From NCBI GenBank assembly GCA_949316235.1, contig OX438744.1:37444778-37508777 (forward strand): DNA of 64,000 nt, in the 5' to 3' direction. This document shows positions 1 to 11,162 of this stretch, piece by piece. Numbering within the stretch: the first letter of the stretch is position 1; each line of letters begins with the position of its first letter. The position numbers and the translations under genes were made by a program. Under the pieces are notes generated by a model that was not told the DNA's origin, did not search any database, and was given only the letters and a program-made list of their open reading frames with translations. Source of the stretch: Oegoconia quadripuncta. Lineage: Eukaryota; Arthropoda; Insecta; Lepidoptera; Autostichidae.

Positions 1-479
1 ATTCTAAACATAAATACAACAATACCTGTATTAAAATTACTAACATAATCAAAAAAAAAACAATCACAGATCTCGACAACCTACTTCCGCACCCCAAACA
101 GGTGATTTCGATCGAAACCCAAAAAGCATTCAACAATTGTTGACAACCCTTGCGATAGTAAAAAGAAAAAAAAATCAATGCATATTTTGAAATAGGAAGT
201 TAGAACATAAAAGAGGTCCAAGGACGAACGAAAATGAAATTCTAAGAGTACGCACGCAATGAAAACATTAAAAAAACAAAAGCTGCAATAAACATTACAA
301 GAATGGAACTAACTAGCTTCATTTTATTTGTTGCTTGTTGTTATTCTGGGCTACCATGTTTGGAATCACCGGCTGTGTCGTTTATTTCAGTTTCACATAC
401 AAATTTTAAAGTACGTATTCCATAGTTCCAGCCGTATAGACTACAGGAGGTAACATAGTGAAATGACACACAGAAATGG
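1..479. other. AT-rich, no gene recognised
   Basis: Poly-A runs and low-complexity AT sequence. The minus-strand ORF near 341-544 has no recognisable composition and overlaps a SINE fragment, so it is not called. Confidence 0.5.
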
Positions 480-647
480 CGTAAAAAATCGTGGCATACC
501 TGAGCAATAAAAATTCTAAGGCATGTGAAGTCCCCAACCCGCATTGGGCCAGCGTGGTGAACTATGGCCGTACCCCCTCATTATACGAGTGAAGGTCTCT
601 ATCCCTGCAGTAGTATGTTTACGGGCTGAGATGATGGTGATACCATA
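480..647 (+). repeat. SINE N fragment
   Basis: Matches, in the opposite orientation, the middle and tail of the complete copy at 59212-59530: GCATGTGAAGTCCCCAACCC, then GCGTGGTGAACTATGGCC, then the tail GGGCTGAGATGATGGTGAT. The tRNA-like head is missing. Confidence 0.7.
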
Positions 648-804
648 GTTCTAGAAAATGGTGGCCTTAATATATATATATAGATAAAAGAAGATGGTTA
701 AAGGGTAAGTTAGAGGAAGCTAAACAAATAATTTAAAATAATTTAAAGGGGTGTTAAGCTGAGAGGGAGTTAGAGATTGTGAACGGAACACATTTATATG
801 GTTC

Positions 805-862
805 ATAGGGGAGGTCTTTGTCCAGCAGTGGACGTTTTTCGGCTGATGATGATATGGTTAAA
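805..862 (+). repeat. SINE/non-LTR tail fragment
   Basis: Contains GGAGGTCTTTGTCCAGCAG, then GCTGATGATGATAT. This GCAGTGG(G)AC plus GATGATGAT ending is shared with 8761-8824 and is a frequent lepidopteran element tail. Confidence 0.55.
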
Positions 863-864
863 AA

Positions 865-977
865 AATCTGACTGCTATACAAAAAAGGTCGCGGCTTCGA
901 CTTCCATTAGGAGCATATGATTGTATGATGAATACGGACATTTGTTCCCGCGTTATGGGTGTTTTTCATTTATATTT
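865..977 (+). repeat. SINE A, 5' half of an interrupted copy
   Basis: A degenerate tRNA-like head (AAAGGTCGCGGCTTCGACTT) followed by the family A body (GATGAATACGGACATTTGTT). The copy is cut by a second SINE A in reverse orientation and resumes at 1254. Confidence 0.65.
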
Positions 978-1253
978 ATTATATAATAGTAATAAATGTC
1001 TTTGCACAAACACACAGCACCATCTAGGTCCACAGTGAGCATCTAGGCTTGTGTTATGGATACCAGATGGTTGATAAACTATATAAATTCACTTTTTTTG
1101 GATATAAATATATGTATAAATGAAAAACATCCATAACTCGGGAACACATGTCTGTATTCATCATACAAACATATGCCCCTAGTGGGATTCGAATCCGCGA
1201 CCACTTAGTATAGCAGTAGCAGAGTTTTTAACTACTACCTACACCAAACAAGC
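978..1253 (-). repeat. SINE A (tRNA-derived), nested copy
   Basis: A nearly full-length reverse copy. In SINE orientation it starts with a Pol III A-box-like stretch, then a B box (GATTCGAATCC as read on +), then a body ending in ACCATCTGGTATCC and a 3' end at the AATAAATGTC side. A TATTATA-like duplication (5' TTTATTATA, 3' GCTATTATAT) marks insertion into the middle of another SINE A. Confidence 0.75.
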
Positions 1254-1370
1254 TATTATATTTACATTTATGTACAAAAAAAATGTATTTGTGTAGTTTA
1301 TCAACCATCTGGTATTCATAACACAAGCCTAGTTGCTTAGTGTGGAACTAGATGGTGTGTATGTGCAAAT
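1254..1370 (+). repeat. SINE A, 3' half of the interrupted copy
   Basis: Continues the element begun at 865: TTTATCAACCATCTGGTATT, then GTGGAACTAGATGGTGTGTA. Confidence 0.65.
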
Positions 1371-2094
1371 TATGATAAAGCTTTAAATCTATCAGTTTTT
1401 TAATAAGGGTTAAAAAGGCATATTTTTAATTGCCCAACCTTCCAAACAATTGTCCTCAAAGCCGTAAAAATGTTAAAAAATTCGTTTCATCACTCACAGC
1501 ACGTCCCTAGCTGGGTTACTCCAATTTTTTACGCCATTTCTGCGGCCTTCGTTTAAAAATCGAAAGTTTCTAAAAGTTGGCGGCAAAATTTTATTGTACT
1601 ACAAGAAGATTGTCAAACAAGAGGTTGTTCCATCCTCTTTTGTTTTGTTCTCTGTGGAGTTAAATGCGGAGGATCCTTTGAACCATTCACTGATTTTATT
1701 AGATAGTTAAGGTTTTTGTTAGAATGTAACTGAGTGATAGATAAGGTGAACAATTATTGCAATAAAACTAGAAATTTTAAACTCGTCTACTGTAAAAATT
1801 ATATGTGACGTCACCTATTCTATGTTACTCCCCGTCGGACAAATCTCACCACATTTGCTAATATTGGTTAAGGGCTGAATATGGTAACATAAATTAACAC
1901 ACGAAACACATTACCCTCGTCTTAGCCTTGTAGTTGGGTAAAGTTTGATATTGTCGTTTGATGAAATTCATTAAACCAGACGTATGGTAAACTTATATAA
2001 ATAAATCATCACTAGAAATTAAGATTTGGACAATTATAGACCTACCTACTGGTCCTACTAGACCTATCTACGTAGTGTAGGTTAGTAGGTATTA
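1371..2094. other. Unrecognised sequence
   Basis: No gene or known repeat was recognised. Around 1490-1600 it is somewhat less AT-rich (CACAGCACGTCCCTAGC). Confidence 0.4.
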
Positions 2095-2175
2095 TTATTT
2101 ATTTTATGCACAACGACTTTGCACTTAAGCTCAATCACACCTGATGTTAAGTGAAGATGATTGATGTTGTATGCC
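2095..2175 (-). repeat. SINE B, 3' end fragment
   Basis: TTTATGCACAACG followed by CTCAATCACACCTGATGTTA and AGTGAAGATGA, the reverse complement of the family B 3' end. Confidence 0.7.
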
Positions 2176-2519
2176 AAAAAGAAGACGGTTATGTGCGAGT
2201 AGGGCTTGTACACTCAGGGTTCCATACATACCTAACATCACCATAGACAAACGCTTGAAGACCCCTTTTCACAGAAACAGCTTCAGATATCAAGTTTAAA
2301 TTAATTTCGAATATTAAAGTCTAAGGCCTCAATAAATTCAAGTTACAAGTGTCAAGCAATAAAATGTCACGAGCTCTCAAAGCGTAGTGTTATACCAAAA
2401 GTTGCACTCACTGACAGAAGTGCTTGAAGCTTGGTACGAAAGGAAAATTTTGGCACCACTATGTAAATAATACGGGAATCGTTAATGTGACACTGTCGTG
2501 GAGTTATTATTCGACAACA

Positions 2520-2602
2520 TTATATATGACTTTAGTCACGATCGCTATCCCAAATGGGATGGGCAAAGTAAACCCACACGTTAGGGGTGTTCCAAGCATT
2601 AA
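2520..2602 (+). repeat. Repeat E, first part of an interrupted copy
   Basis: Matches the dispersed repeat E opening (GTCACGATC..ATCCCAAATGGGATGG). The match stops at 2602 where a MITE begins and resumes at about 2748. Confidence 0.55.
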
Positions 2603-2747
2603 GGCCAGTATTAATAAATCGTTCTCAAGATTGAGATAACCTTAAGTTGACGCTTGAGAATCTGTTGCATATTAAAACTGTTTCAAAAAATAGAATTCAG
2701 AGTGAGACGCGATCTCAATCTCAAGATCGGTTTATTAATACGACCAT
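2603..2747. mobile_element. MITE F, about 145 bp, inserted in repeat E
   Basis: The ends are inverted copies: GGCCAGTATTAATAAATCG on the left and CGGTTTATTAATACGACCA on the right, each followed inward by CTCAAGATTGAGAT-like sequence. GGCC-type ends and a TAA-like flank resemble PIF/Harbinger MITEs. Assignment to a superfamily is tentative. There is no coding capacity. A second copy is at 59552-59911. Confidence 0.6.
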
Positions 2748-2940
2748 AAAAGGTTAAAATAACATCCATGGTTCACCTGTATACAGAAATATATATACAG
2801 AAGTATACAGAAATGCTCACGTATCAGAGAGTGAGCCCATCTCCTTTAAGACATGCAAATCCATAGATGTTTTTTTGTTGGAGGCCCATAGTCACCTTAG
2901 ATGACATACACGGAAAAAGACAGATTGTTTCTATTATAAG
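2748..2940 (+). repeat. Repeat E, second part
   Basis: AACATCCATGGTTCACCTG, then GTGAGCCCATCTCCTTTAA, then AAAGACAGATTGTTTCTATT, in the order seen in other E copies (for example 27878-28094). Confidence 0.65.
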
Positions 2941-3990
2941 TACCGCTTAATTTCCTAGAACATTTACATAACTATTTGTCACGTATAAAGTCAAATTTAA
3001 AACAAGAAAAAGCGCAATTTAGTACGAGTATCGACCAAAGATAAGGTCCATCGCCCTGCCTGACCAACTACAAAGGACCATCTGCCATTGCACCGCTAAC
3101 TTGCATGCATGCATACCTATTATGCGTATGCATGTGTAATTTTATTAAATACACATCTACATTTTTAATGCTATGGAATAATATGCGCCATCCCCTATGT
3201 GATCCTTGTAAAATATTGGTTTGCTGAACACTCGATGTATGTCATAATTGCGTTTATTAAAATCGTACTTGCAGGTGTTAAGAAGAAATTAAGACAATTT
3301 CATCGTATAGTACATTTATTAATACTAAAAATATTACTGTTCATAAGTAGGCAGGTACAGTTGGAGCAATCTGTGACAGGATTTATTACGCTAAACGTTT
3401 TTGTTTGAGTTTTTTGGGTTTCCAAACTTACAATATTCTTGATACTGTTCTATCTCTACACCTAAATCTCACGTGTGAAACTTAAGTTGAACTAAATTCA
3501 AGCTTTTAACTCAAAATATCTTGGAAAGTGCCACCAAGTCGATGACAAAGCACTGCACTCCTGGGTAAACGAACATTTTTACCTCCGAAAATTCAAAGTT
3601 CCTCATTTTTTACAAATGAATAGAGTACGTATCAGTGATAGAATAAAAATGTTTTCTAATAAATCGACAGCTTGCTTTATGTAGAGTGTATTTATTTATT
3701 CATAAAACCTTCATGTTTAAATTAAAATTACAAGTGTAAGGCTCAGATGACAATTTTCTAAAAACTTTTTATATTTTGTAAAAAAATTCCCCGACGACAT
3801 ACTCGTAAAGTCCAACAAACTATTTTTATAAAATGTAAAGTAGCTATAATTTTTTTAGAAAATAGTTTTAGGAGATCTTACTATCTTCGATGACGCTATG
3901 AATTACACAATGGTAATGTCAATTTAAATAGTAGGTTTTATAACTTAATACCTTATAGCAAGCTACCGATTTCTTAGAAAATATTTTTAC
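2941..3990. other. No gene recognised
   Basis: Mostly AT-rich. 3050-3110 is a less AT-rich patch (CATCGCCCTGCCTGACC) with a TGCATGCATGCAT run at about 3102. The + ORF at 3199-3408 is low-complexity and is not called. Confidence 0.4.
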
Positions 3991-3994
3991 TATA

Positions 3995-4128
3995 CAGGGT
4001 GAAATTTAATTCGTGTAATTCCTGTTTACTGGCGACTCCACTCCTGATTACATAAAATTTACACTAGGCACCATAGCCGAATTCTGCCGAAAATTATTGA
4101 AATTCCATACTAAAGCTGGGTTCAGAAT
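3995..4128. mobile_element. Foldback MITE P, left half of an interrupted copy
   Basis: Starts with CAGGGTGAAATTTAATTCGT and continues TCCACTCCTGATTACATAA and CACCATAGCCGAATTC, as in the complete copy at 8329-8572. It is interrupted by a retrotransposon 3' end. Confidence 0.65.
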
Positions 4129-4493
4129 TGTTTATTTTTTCAAAGTCAAAGTCAAAAAATATTTATTTCGTAGGATAAAGATTATCACTTGAAAACGTCA
4201 CATTTTTTATCTTAATATTAAAATTATTGACATTATTGCTCATTCGCAAAGCAGATTCCCCAGAGAAGAACGAGCAAGACACTCAAGGGTTGCTCTTTTA
4301 AATAAGTTTGGGTTACAATTATATTATATTGTATAATTAGACTGAATATCGCCGAGCGGTCTATGTCCATGCTTGCTTATCATCCAGATAGTCAGAAATT
4401 TTATAATAGCCTTTGGTAAATAATGTCTGTTTTACGATGGTTTTTAATTTATTTAAAGGTAAATTTTTTAAGGGTAATGAAAACTTTTTGATC
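4129..4493 (-). mobile_element. Non-LTR retrotransposon K 3' end nested in MITE P
   Basis: Begins on + with CAAAGTCAAAGTCAAAAAAT, the reverse of the TTTGACTTTGACTTT tail seen at 60797. It contains CCCCAGAGAAGAACGAGCAA (the family K 3' UTR motif) and TTGCTCTTTTAAA. It splits MITE P exactly between its arms, so the retrotransposon inserted later. Confidence 0.65.
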
Positions 4494-4583
4494 GAATTCG
4501 GCTACGGTTCCTTGGGGAAAGTCGTTCGTAATCAAGAATAGCGTCACCAGTTCAGGAGAATTATACGAATTCAATTTTCATTC
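4494..4583. mobile_element. Foldback MITE P, right half
   Basis: TTTTTGATCGAATTCGGCTA, then GTTCCTTGGGGAAAGTCGTT and TACGAATTCAATTTTCATTC. The last bases of the terminal repeat are degraded. Confidence 0.6.
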
Positions 4584-5639
4584 ATGTGCAAAGGAACTTT
4601 AAGGTTATTGGAAATTGCACCCCAAGAGTTATGTATCCCTTAAAGGACTACTTGGTACCGCATTATAACGCTGATATTGTTGTTATACATACTTCAGGGC
4701 TCTTTTCGGGCTCCCCCGGTACTATAGTTATCTGAAGTGTAGATGACTTAATTACGCTATAACATGGAAAATATCTGCATCCCTCATGCGACGGATACCC
4801 AAAAGTATCCTGAAGATGATAGCAGGAAGGCTAGATAGTGCCAAGCTTAGCAGGTTCATCTGACTACATGTGCAAGAGTGACCTGAGCTTTCCATAACTA
4901 AACATAACATTAACGTAATTTACTAATTCCTACGGACTTCTTAGTCTGAAAAAAAAACTATAAGGAAAAAAGAAAAGTCGCTATAAAGTCCCGCCAAAAA
5001 GCCTAGTAAGTATTCTTTTCACTTGAACTGTGATTGCCGAGTATTCTGCTAGAGTGGAATCGAACCTCGCTAAACAATAAAGGTAAAAATTCCTAATACT
5101 TATTAATTCTACATCTTATTTTTAATTAACTCATTCACTTTTTTATTAAAAGTATAATCGTCGTCATTTCTAGCCTATTCATATTAATTTTCTGTTTTAC
5201 TTTGCAACTAACCTTTTATTAGACTACTGGCCTAATTAGCAGGTTAATAGCTACTATCAGTTTCATTAAAGTCAACCAGACTACATTCAAATTCTTTCAT
5301 TTTAAGACGAGCAACCAATTCCTGTCGGATCCGGTGTTGCATACTATTAAGCACCCTCATTTACGTCTGGTCAATGACAGCCCTGTTTTAATCAATAACT
5401 TCTTTTTCGCCCGCGTCCTTGGTTTTTTTTCTCGGCGCGACTTTTTCTGCGCGTATTTCGTTTATTATGTGTCAATTGGTTCGCAGTTTTTTTCCCATGA
5501 ACCATGCGTCTACCGCACCGAGCCTAGTTTTCGACGATTACGCAAAAAGCATAGCAAAAACGGCAAAAGCTCAACCAAAAAATCGTCTACCGAACATTAT
5601 CTCGTATCGCCGGTCTTGTAGCCATTTTAATTATTATTT
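4584..5639. other. Upstream flank of the promoter
   Basis: 4975-5040 carries the motif GTCCCGCCAAAAAGCC shared with repeat G copies near 18820 and 53570. From 5330 on, the sequence shows CpG-containing words (CTCGGCGCGACTTTTTCTG) leading into the promoter. The + ORFs at 5334-5621 and 5419-5751 overlap in different frames and look like chance ORFs in GC-richer DNA. Confidence 0.4.
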
Positions 5640-5994
5640 AATACCAAGGGAAGAGCACGTGGCGACGCGCGCCATCTCCCTCCCTCCACGGAGGCTGCTG
5701 TGCGCCCGCCGCTCTCCGTCTCACTCGCACCAAACCCACTTACACACATAAAAATCGTGAATAATAAAAAATGTGTACACATTTTTTTCGCTTAACCGCC
5801 GCGTTGCTGTGTGCGTGTGGCCTCACGCCGTTAGAAGGGGACGGCGCTATACAGCCGAGCGGCACCCACCGCTCCCCACTCCGATTTTTTAAGCTCCGCT
5901 GTCAATGTTAGCATCTGTGTGATTTTTTTCATTTTTATGTGTTAGTGTACCCCTCGAGCAGTGTAGTTCACTTTTTCTACTATAGATCTGAATT
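5640..5994 (+). promoter_or_regulatory. GC-rich promoter region of the host gene
   Basis: Base composition changes sharply here from the AT-rich flank to CpG-containing sequence (CGCGCGCC, CCGCCGC, GCCGAGCGGC), as is common around developmental-gene promoters in insects. A palindromic E-box CACGTG is at 5656-5661. No convincing TATA box at the right distance was seen. A sequence matching the arthropod initiator (TCAGTC, 5995-6000) follows and is a possible start site. The downstream splice donor at 6597 and the coding exon at 12388 give the + strand orientation. The start site is inferred; cap-based 5' RNA data would settle it. Confidence 0.5.
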
Positions 5995-6596
5995 TCAGTC
6001 TCGTTTTTGCCGCGTCGGTCTAAAGGCGGGCGAGCGGGCGTTTTGTATTGCATTTTTGTTGTTGACGCGAGTGCCCGGTGGAGGCTCTGAGCGCTTGTCT
6101 AAGCAACACAGTCTGGAGAGGCCGGCTTTTTGTGTGAGCACATGTCGTCTTGAGGAGTCCTTCTAGCGCTACTGCAGCCCGGTGCACGCGCGAATTGCCG
6201 AGTGCGAGAGGGACAGCCGACCGCATCACGTGTGGATTCCGTACACAACCATAAATTTGTATATCACACTAAAATATTGAGCACAAAAAATCTGGTAATT
6301 TGGATCCTAGTAACGACGCTCGGCATTCATAATTTTACCGCAGGGTCAAGAGCACGGCTCGCCGTTTTTTCCTCGCCGGCATTTTTTTTATTTAATGTTT
6401 ATTTTCCGGGAGCACGTGGAGTTTTTGAGAAATTTTGGCGATAAAGCCTTAGACTGTTGCCTTTAGGACGTGTTGTGACATTAGTGTTACCTTAATTATG
6501 TGATATATTTTTAGTGACATTTTAGATAGGAACAAACTGTGATTTAATATGGTGATATAGTTGATGGCGATTTGGAAGATTTTTGGATAGTGACAG
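5995..6596 (+). other. Probable 5' untranslated exon 1 of the host gene
   Basis: Runs from an initiator-like TCAGTC to the donor TGACAG/GTAAAG (GT at 6597-6598). The exon is GC-rich at first (GGCGGGCGAGCGGGCG) and AT-rich near the donor. Two more CACGTG E-boxes lie at 6227-6232 and 6413-6418. Short upstream ORFs are visible: 6549-6560 (3 codons plus stop) and 6564-6590 (8 codons plus stop), the latter ending six bases before the donor. These could reduce translation of the main ORF. No long ORF here looks real. The 5' boundary is a guess and alternative first exons are possible. Confidence 0.45.
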
Positions 6597-6599
6597 GTA

Positions 6600-8328
6600 A
6601 AGTACTCTGCATTTTAAATACTTCTGTTAATTAATTCGAAGGCAGGATTCCTGTTTCTCCCCGAGGGAGAGAGGGAGGTTTCCCCTTGTGAGGGGAGAGA
6701 ATTTGTACGTAAGAAAGATCTCTCCCCCTCCCGAGGTGGATGTTGTAATTTTTGTGAAGCGCGCCCGGCCGCTGTCTGTCAAAGTCGACCTTGAAACATG
6801 CCCGGACTATAAATACGGAAATATTTTCGGACAGCGGCGTGGTGTTACTTTGAAATTAATTTGATTTGCGATAATGTGCGGGCTGTTACGTTATTCATTG
6901 TAAACAGTATTTTATTTTATTTACATAGAATCAACAGCATTATTACAAATTCTTATTCAGAAAACTAATACCAAACTTATGCCAATTAAAGATTCTTACT
7001 ATGTTACTGACAAAGGTTACTTTAACATTGAATGGGTATGTCTTAATTAAATTACAATGAAATTCGTACTAATACATTATTATGTTTTGGTATATCCAAT
7101 ATGGCATTTGAGTTCTGCTTTCGAATAAGTCTAATTTGGTCAGTGTTGATAAACGGATTGGAAAAAATAATTTTTAAGTGAAATGTTGGATGTCGTAACC
7201 GCGATGCCGAAGTAGTAAATTTTCAAAATTTTTTCGCCCCTACTTATCGACACTAACCGAATATTTTTGTATCCATCACCCTGCCCTAGCTTTTAATTCT
7301 GTGATATCCAAAATGTTGTCCAAACAGTTAAATAGATAATTTAAATTACATTAATCTATTTTAATTTTTAAGTTATTTTATAAAAAGCATGCCAAATATT
7401 CCAACTTGAATATTTACTCGTTCCTAACAAATCGAACTGTTCTATTATATTTAAGACTAATGGATCACTAAAAATATTTAAAGCCACCAATAATAAAAAA
7501 AAATCGTAAACAATATGATGTCACTAATTATTTACAATAAAAACTCTAGATCTGTGAAATAAAACTTACGCACAAGGGGAATAATATTGAAAATACACAA
7601 TGCTGAGAATGCCGAATAAAACAAATTAGACTAAATTATTTACATATTATTGGGTGTTTGGAAAAAAACTCTTTAATAAAAAATGTTTTGATTTTGAATG
7701 ATATATTCTATTTCCGCGTGGTTTTGTAAATTAGATAGAAGTACTCTAATTTTCCCTGAATAATTTCCTAACCTAATTAACCATATTACACAGGATACAT
7801 TGATAATGTCCACTGTACTAAAATTATATAAAATGTGCTGTGTTTACTGTATAGTCTGTTCTGTTATTGACTGTACTGTACTGATATTTTTATAATTTGG
7901 ACCCGTACGTATAAGTATTATGCTGGATACATTTATCTATTCCTAACTATACTAATCTGATATTGTCATACGTAGGCTCAATTTGCTTTATAATACAGTA
8001 ATATAACATTCTGTTCCTGACTGTACTTAACTACTGGGATTTAATCAATTAGACCCCATTAGCTATCCATACTACATTAATCCATCAATTAAATTAAATA
8101 AAAATACTAGATAGGTACATTCTTACCTGATTATACTTACTGAGATTAGTGATGTATCCCTAAATAAAAGTTAGGATTACGTCTTCCCTGATACTCCGTT
8201 TGAAATATAGTAGACGAAATACTTGTACTAAGGTTTTTATAAATGAGACCCACTTTGCTGTCCCGATATCTAGTTTATGTTTATGACTGTACTGAGATTT
8301 TTATAAATTTGATTTTTCTATATAAATA
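6600..8328. other. Intron 1, AT-rich stretch
   Basis: No repeat family recognised. 6655-6760 has purine/pyrimidine runs (GAGGGAGAGAGGGAGG, CTCTCCCCCTCCCGAGG) and 6765-6840 is CpG-containing (GCGCGCCCGGCCGCTG), probably the downstream shoulder of the promoter island. Confidence 0.4.
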
Positions 8329-8572
8329 CAGGGTGTAATTTAATTCATGCAATTCCTGTTGGCTGGTAACTCCACTCCTGATTACAAACAACTTGCCACT
8401 AGGAACCATAGCCGTATTCAGCCGAAAATTGTAGGACTTCCAATCTAAAGCTGGTTTCAGAATTGTAATAAATTTTTGATCGAATTCAACTATGGTTCCT
8501 TGGGGAAAGTTGTTCGTAATCACGAGTGGCGTTACCAGTTAATAGGAATTGCACAAATTCAAATTCACCCTG
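8329..8572. mobile_element. Foldback MITE P, complete copy (244 bp)
   Basis: Flanked by TA on both sides (AATA/CAGGGTG..CACCCTG/TATA). The left about 85 bp (CAGGGTGTAATTTAATTCAT..) is an imperfect inverted copy of the right about 85 bp, so the element is close to a full-length hairpin. No ORF belongs to it; the minus ORF at 8281-8523 is only its translation. CAGGG ends with a TA target fit a Tc1/mariner-type MITE, but that is inference. Confidence 0.75.
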
Positions 8573-8760
8573 TATAATATCAACTGACATAAATGTTGTA
8601 TTATGTTATTATATTAGGTAGATAATTGTTTTTATAAAGAAATCATAATTCGTTCATTCGTGATTATTTTCAGTGTTAGAATACCAGCGAATTGTTTAAA
8701 ACTTGGTAACCGTTGATAAGGGATGGTTTGTGCTCGCCAAGAACAGAAACGATTGGAAAC

Positions 8761-8824
8761 AGATGAGGGAGGCCTTTGCCCAGCAGTGGGACACTATGGG
8801 CTCTTAATAATAATAATAATAACC
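8761..8824 (+). repeat. SINE/non-LTR tail with (AAT)n
   Basis: GAGGCCTTTGCCCAGCAG followed by GGGACACTATGGGCTC and a TAATAATAATAAT microsatellite. Confidence 0.6.
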
Positions 8825-9557
8825 GTTGTGTCACCAAATCGCATGATTCTTCCTCGAAATTTATGAGATCAATCAATACATAGGTATCTATAGTAACCAA
8901 GTACCCAATTCGATAGGTACTTACATTATCCACAGACATCAGGTTTACCTTATTTTTTGTCCATCACGAATTATTAGAAACGTTATGAACCAACATAACA
9001 AAACTTCTTGTCAAGCAACCTTGTATTGCACGCTTCAATAACTTCGAAATCTCTGTGTCTCTGTTGTAGGCAGATGGCTAAGTTAGCCTTTCAAGTGAAT
9101 GCCCGCGCTATCCAGGGAAAAAACTAAATCCCACACTAGCTGTTATATTTTGTCATATAACCATATATAACAAGACATAAGTTCCTATTTAGTTGTAATA
9201 AGGACTTTGTGTAGGATTTTTTAATAACAAGATATAACGATGGGAGCACCTTTATGAAACCAAACTAACCCGCTCTGTGTAGCAAGTTTGCTATGAAAAC
9301 GGAGATGTCAGCCACACATAACCATACATCTAGGCATTCAAATGAAGGGCAAGTTTAACAATATGACGGCGTAGCAAACGCACATTTTTAAAATAACGCT
9401 AAATAGAATAGTGTTGCGTGGAAATCGATTGTTATAGCAACGATAATTTTTAAATGCGCATTTAAAATTAATTTTCTTAATTTTAAATGCGGATTGTTCA
9501 ATCGAAAGTATTGTCAAATTAGAGACATTTGTTTGCGATTATTCATATTTTCTATAC

Positions 9558-9640
9558 ATCTTCAAAAAAGGAGGAGGTTATCAATTTAGTTGTATTTATT
9601 TAACAGATCTCCTTCATTTATAAACCGATTTGGATTTATT
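9558..9640 (+). repeat. Repeat U fragment
   Basis: TTCAAAAAAGGAGGAGGTTA then ATAAACCGATTTGGATTT. The reverse counterpart is at 11163-11370. Confidence 0.45.
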
Positions 9641-9649
9641 TTTTTTATT

Positions 9650-11160
9650 TGAAAGGATTTACTTTCAAATTGGTCCTTTATCTCAAAATCCAGTTCTGTT
9701 CTCAATATTACATAACGACTTATAGCGATAACACAACAAAGATGATTATATTGATAGGACCTTTCTTAAACGCACCGAATCGAAGCTCGCACTTAACATT
9801 GTCCTATACCTATCCATAATGGTAGTGTATTTAGATATTACTAACGTCGATGAAATTTATGTAGTATCGATACATTTCTTGTCAGTAATCGTTTGTTGTA
9901 CAATACTAACTATTACTATCGAGCGAGCAAAAAGCATCTTTTATACAAAAATATTACTTATTTTTGTATAAAAGATTTTAATTAAACTAAACAAATGAAC
10001 TTAAAAAGAACCCAAACATCCAATAAAAATGTGCTATGCTCATGTTTAAAAATAGAACAAGTCCATGTGTGTTGAACTCGTAAATTATTACGTATTCACA
10101 ATCACAACTAATTATAATAACGATTAAAAATATTCTAACATAATAATATCCATTAATTAAACATTAGATAAGACATTTGATTTTTAATAACAGATCTGAT
10201 ATCAAGTTCAAGATCACGATACATGCATTCTAGTAATAAATTAATAATATTATACATAATTAATTAACAAAAAGTCGATTACATAATGTAAATTCATTTC
10301 CCTGGACTGAACAAGCAACTGTATTGTAATATATTATATCTAAACATAAATATACTTATGTTTATTTAACGTTGCATATATATACATAAATATTAAAAGA
10401 TAGATATTAAAAACATCTTTTGGTCAGTCTTAGTGCACAACTGAAATAGACTCCCGAAAACAAATGTCATCGAGGTCACTTTAAATTTATTTATGCAGTA
10501 TGTACCTACATTTCATATAAATACACTTAATCTTAACTGAATATAAAAATAACAACACAAAAGTTATAGAAAATTGGCATTAAACAGTTTTTCTCAATGA
10601 AACCTGACAAGTAAACTTGTCAATTTTCTCGCGACTGCTGCTAAAAAAACTAGGGATCGGATTTTTATCTAAATTTCAGTGCTGGATAGTCGAAGATATG
10701 GTCAATTATAAAGCATGTTCAGGATACTGGGTTTGGTATCTGAAAAAAATGTATTTGTAAACAACATTATCATCTACATAGACAAAGTCGCGTGTTCGTA
10801 AATACATCTTGAACTTGAAGTCGATCAACCGTGGGGCCCTGTGCTATTACCACCAAATTATATCATGTAAACTATTAAGAACTTCGTAGAACGATATCTA
10901 CCTTTATTCTCTAAACCGTAAGTTCCAAAGTTCAAACATTTGTTTGTGATCAACCGCAAAATAAGGTTGTTACTCTTTTCTATGCGCGCAATTATATCTT
11001 TGACAGCCGTGTATGTTGGGCTCCACAGGTACAGTTGGGTGAACAAGTGTAATTTTAAATACATTTTACATTGTGGATAACCCTTTTGTTATCGTTCGCG
11101 TAAGTCGGACGGAAGTTTGGAACTCTACTTCGATTTTATAAATTAGTTTGCTTGTAATGG
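9650..11160. other. Intron 1, AT-rich stretch
   Basis: No gene or clear repeat. A 23-bp inverted repeat surrounds 9947: AAAAAGCATCTTTTATACAAAAATA is followed by TTTTTGTATAAAAGATTTTA, a possible hairpin. Confidence 0.35.
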
Positions 11161-11162
11161 AT

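Noticed and set aside
5334..6444. Several ORFs on both strands around the promoter (5334, 5419, 5939, 6020, 6202)
   Set aside because: They overlap in conflicting frames in GC-rich DNA with few stops; composition and lack of motifs point to chance ORFs in a promoter and leader.
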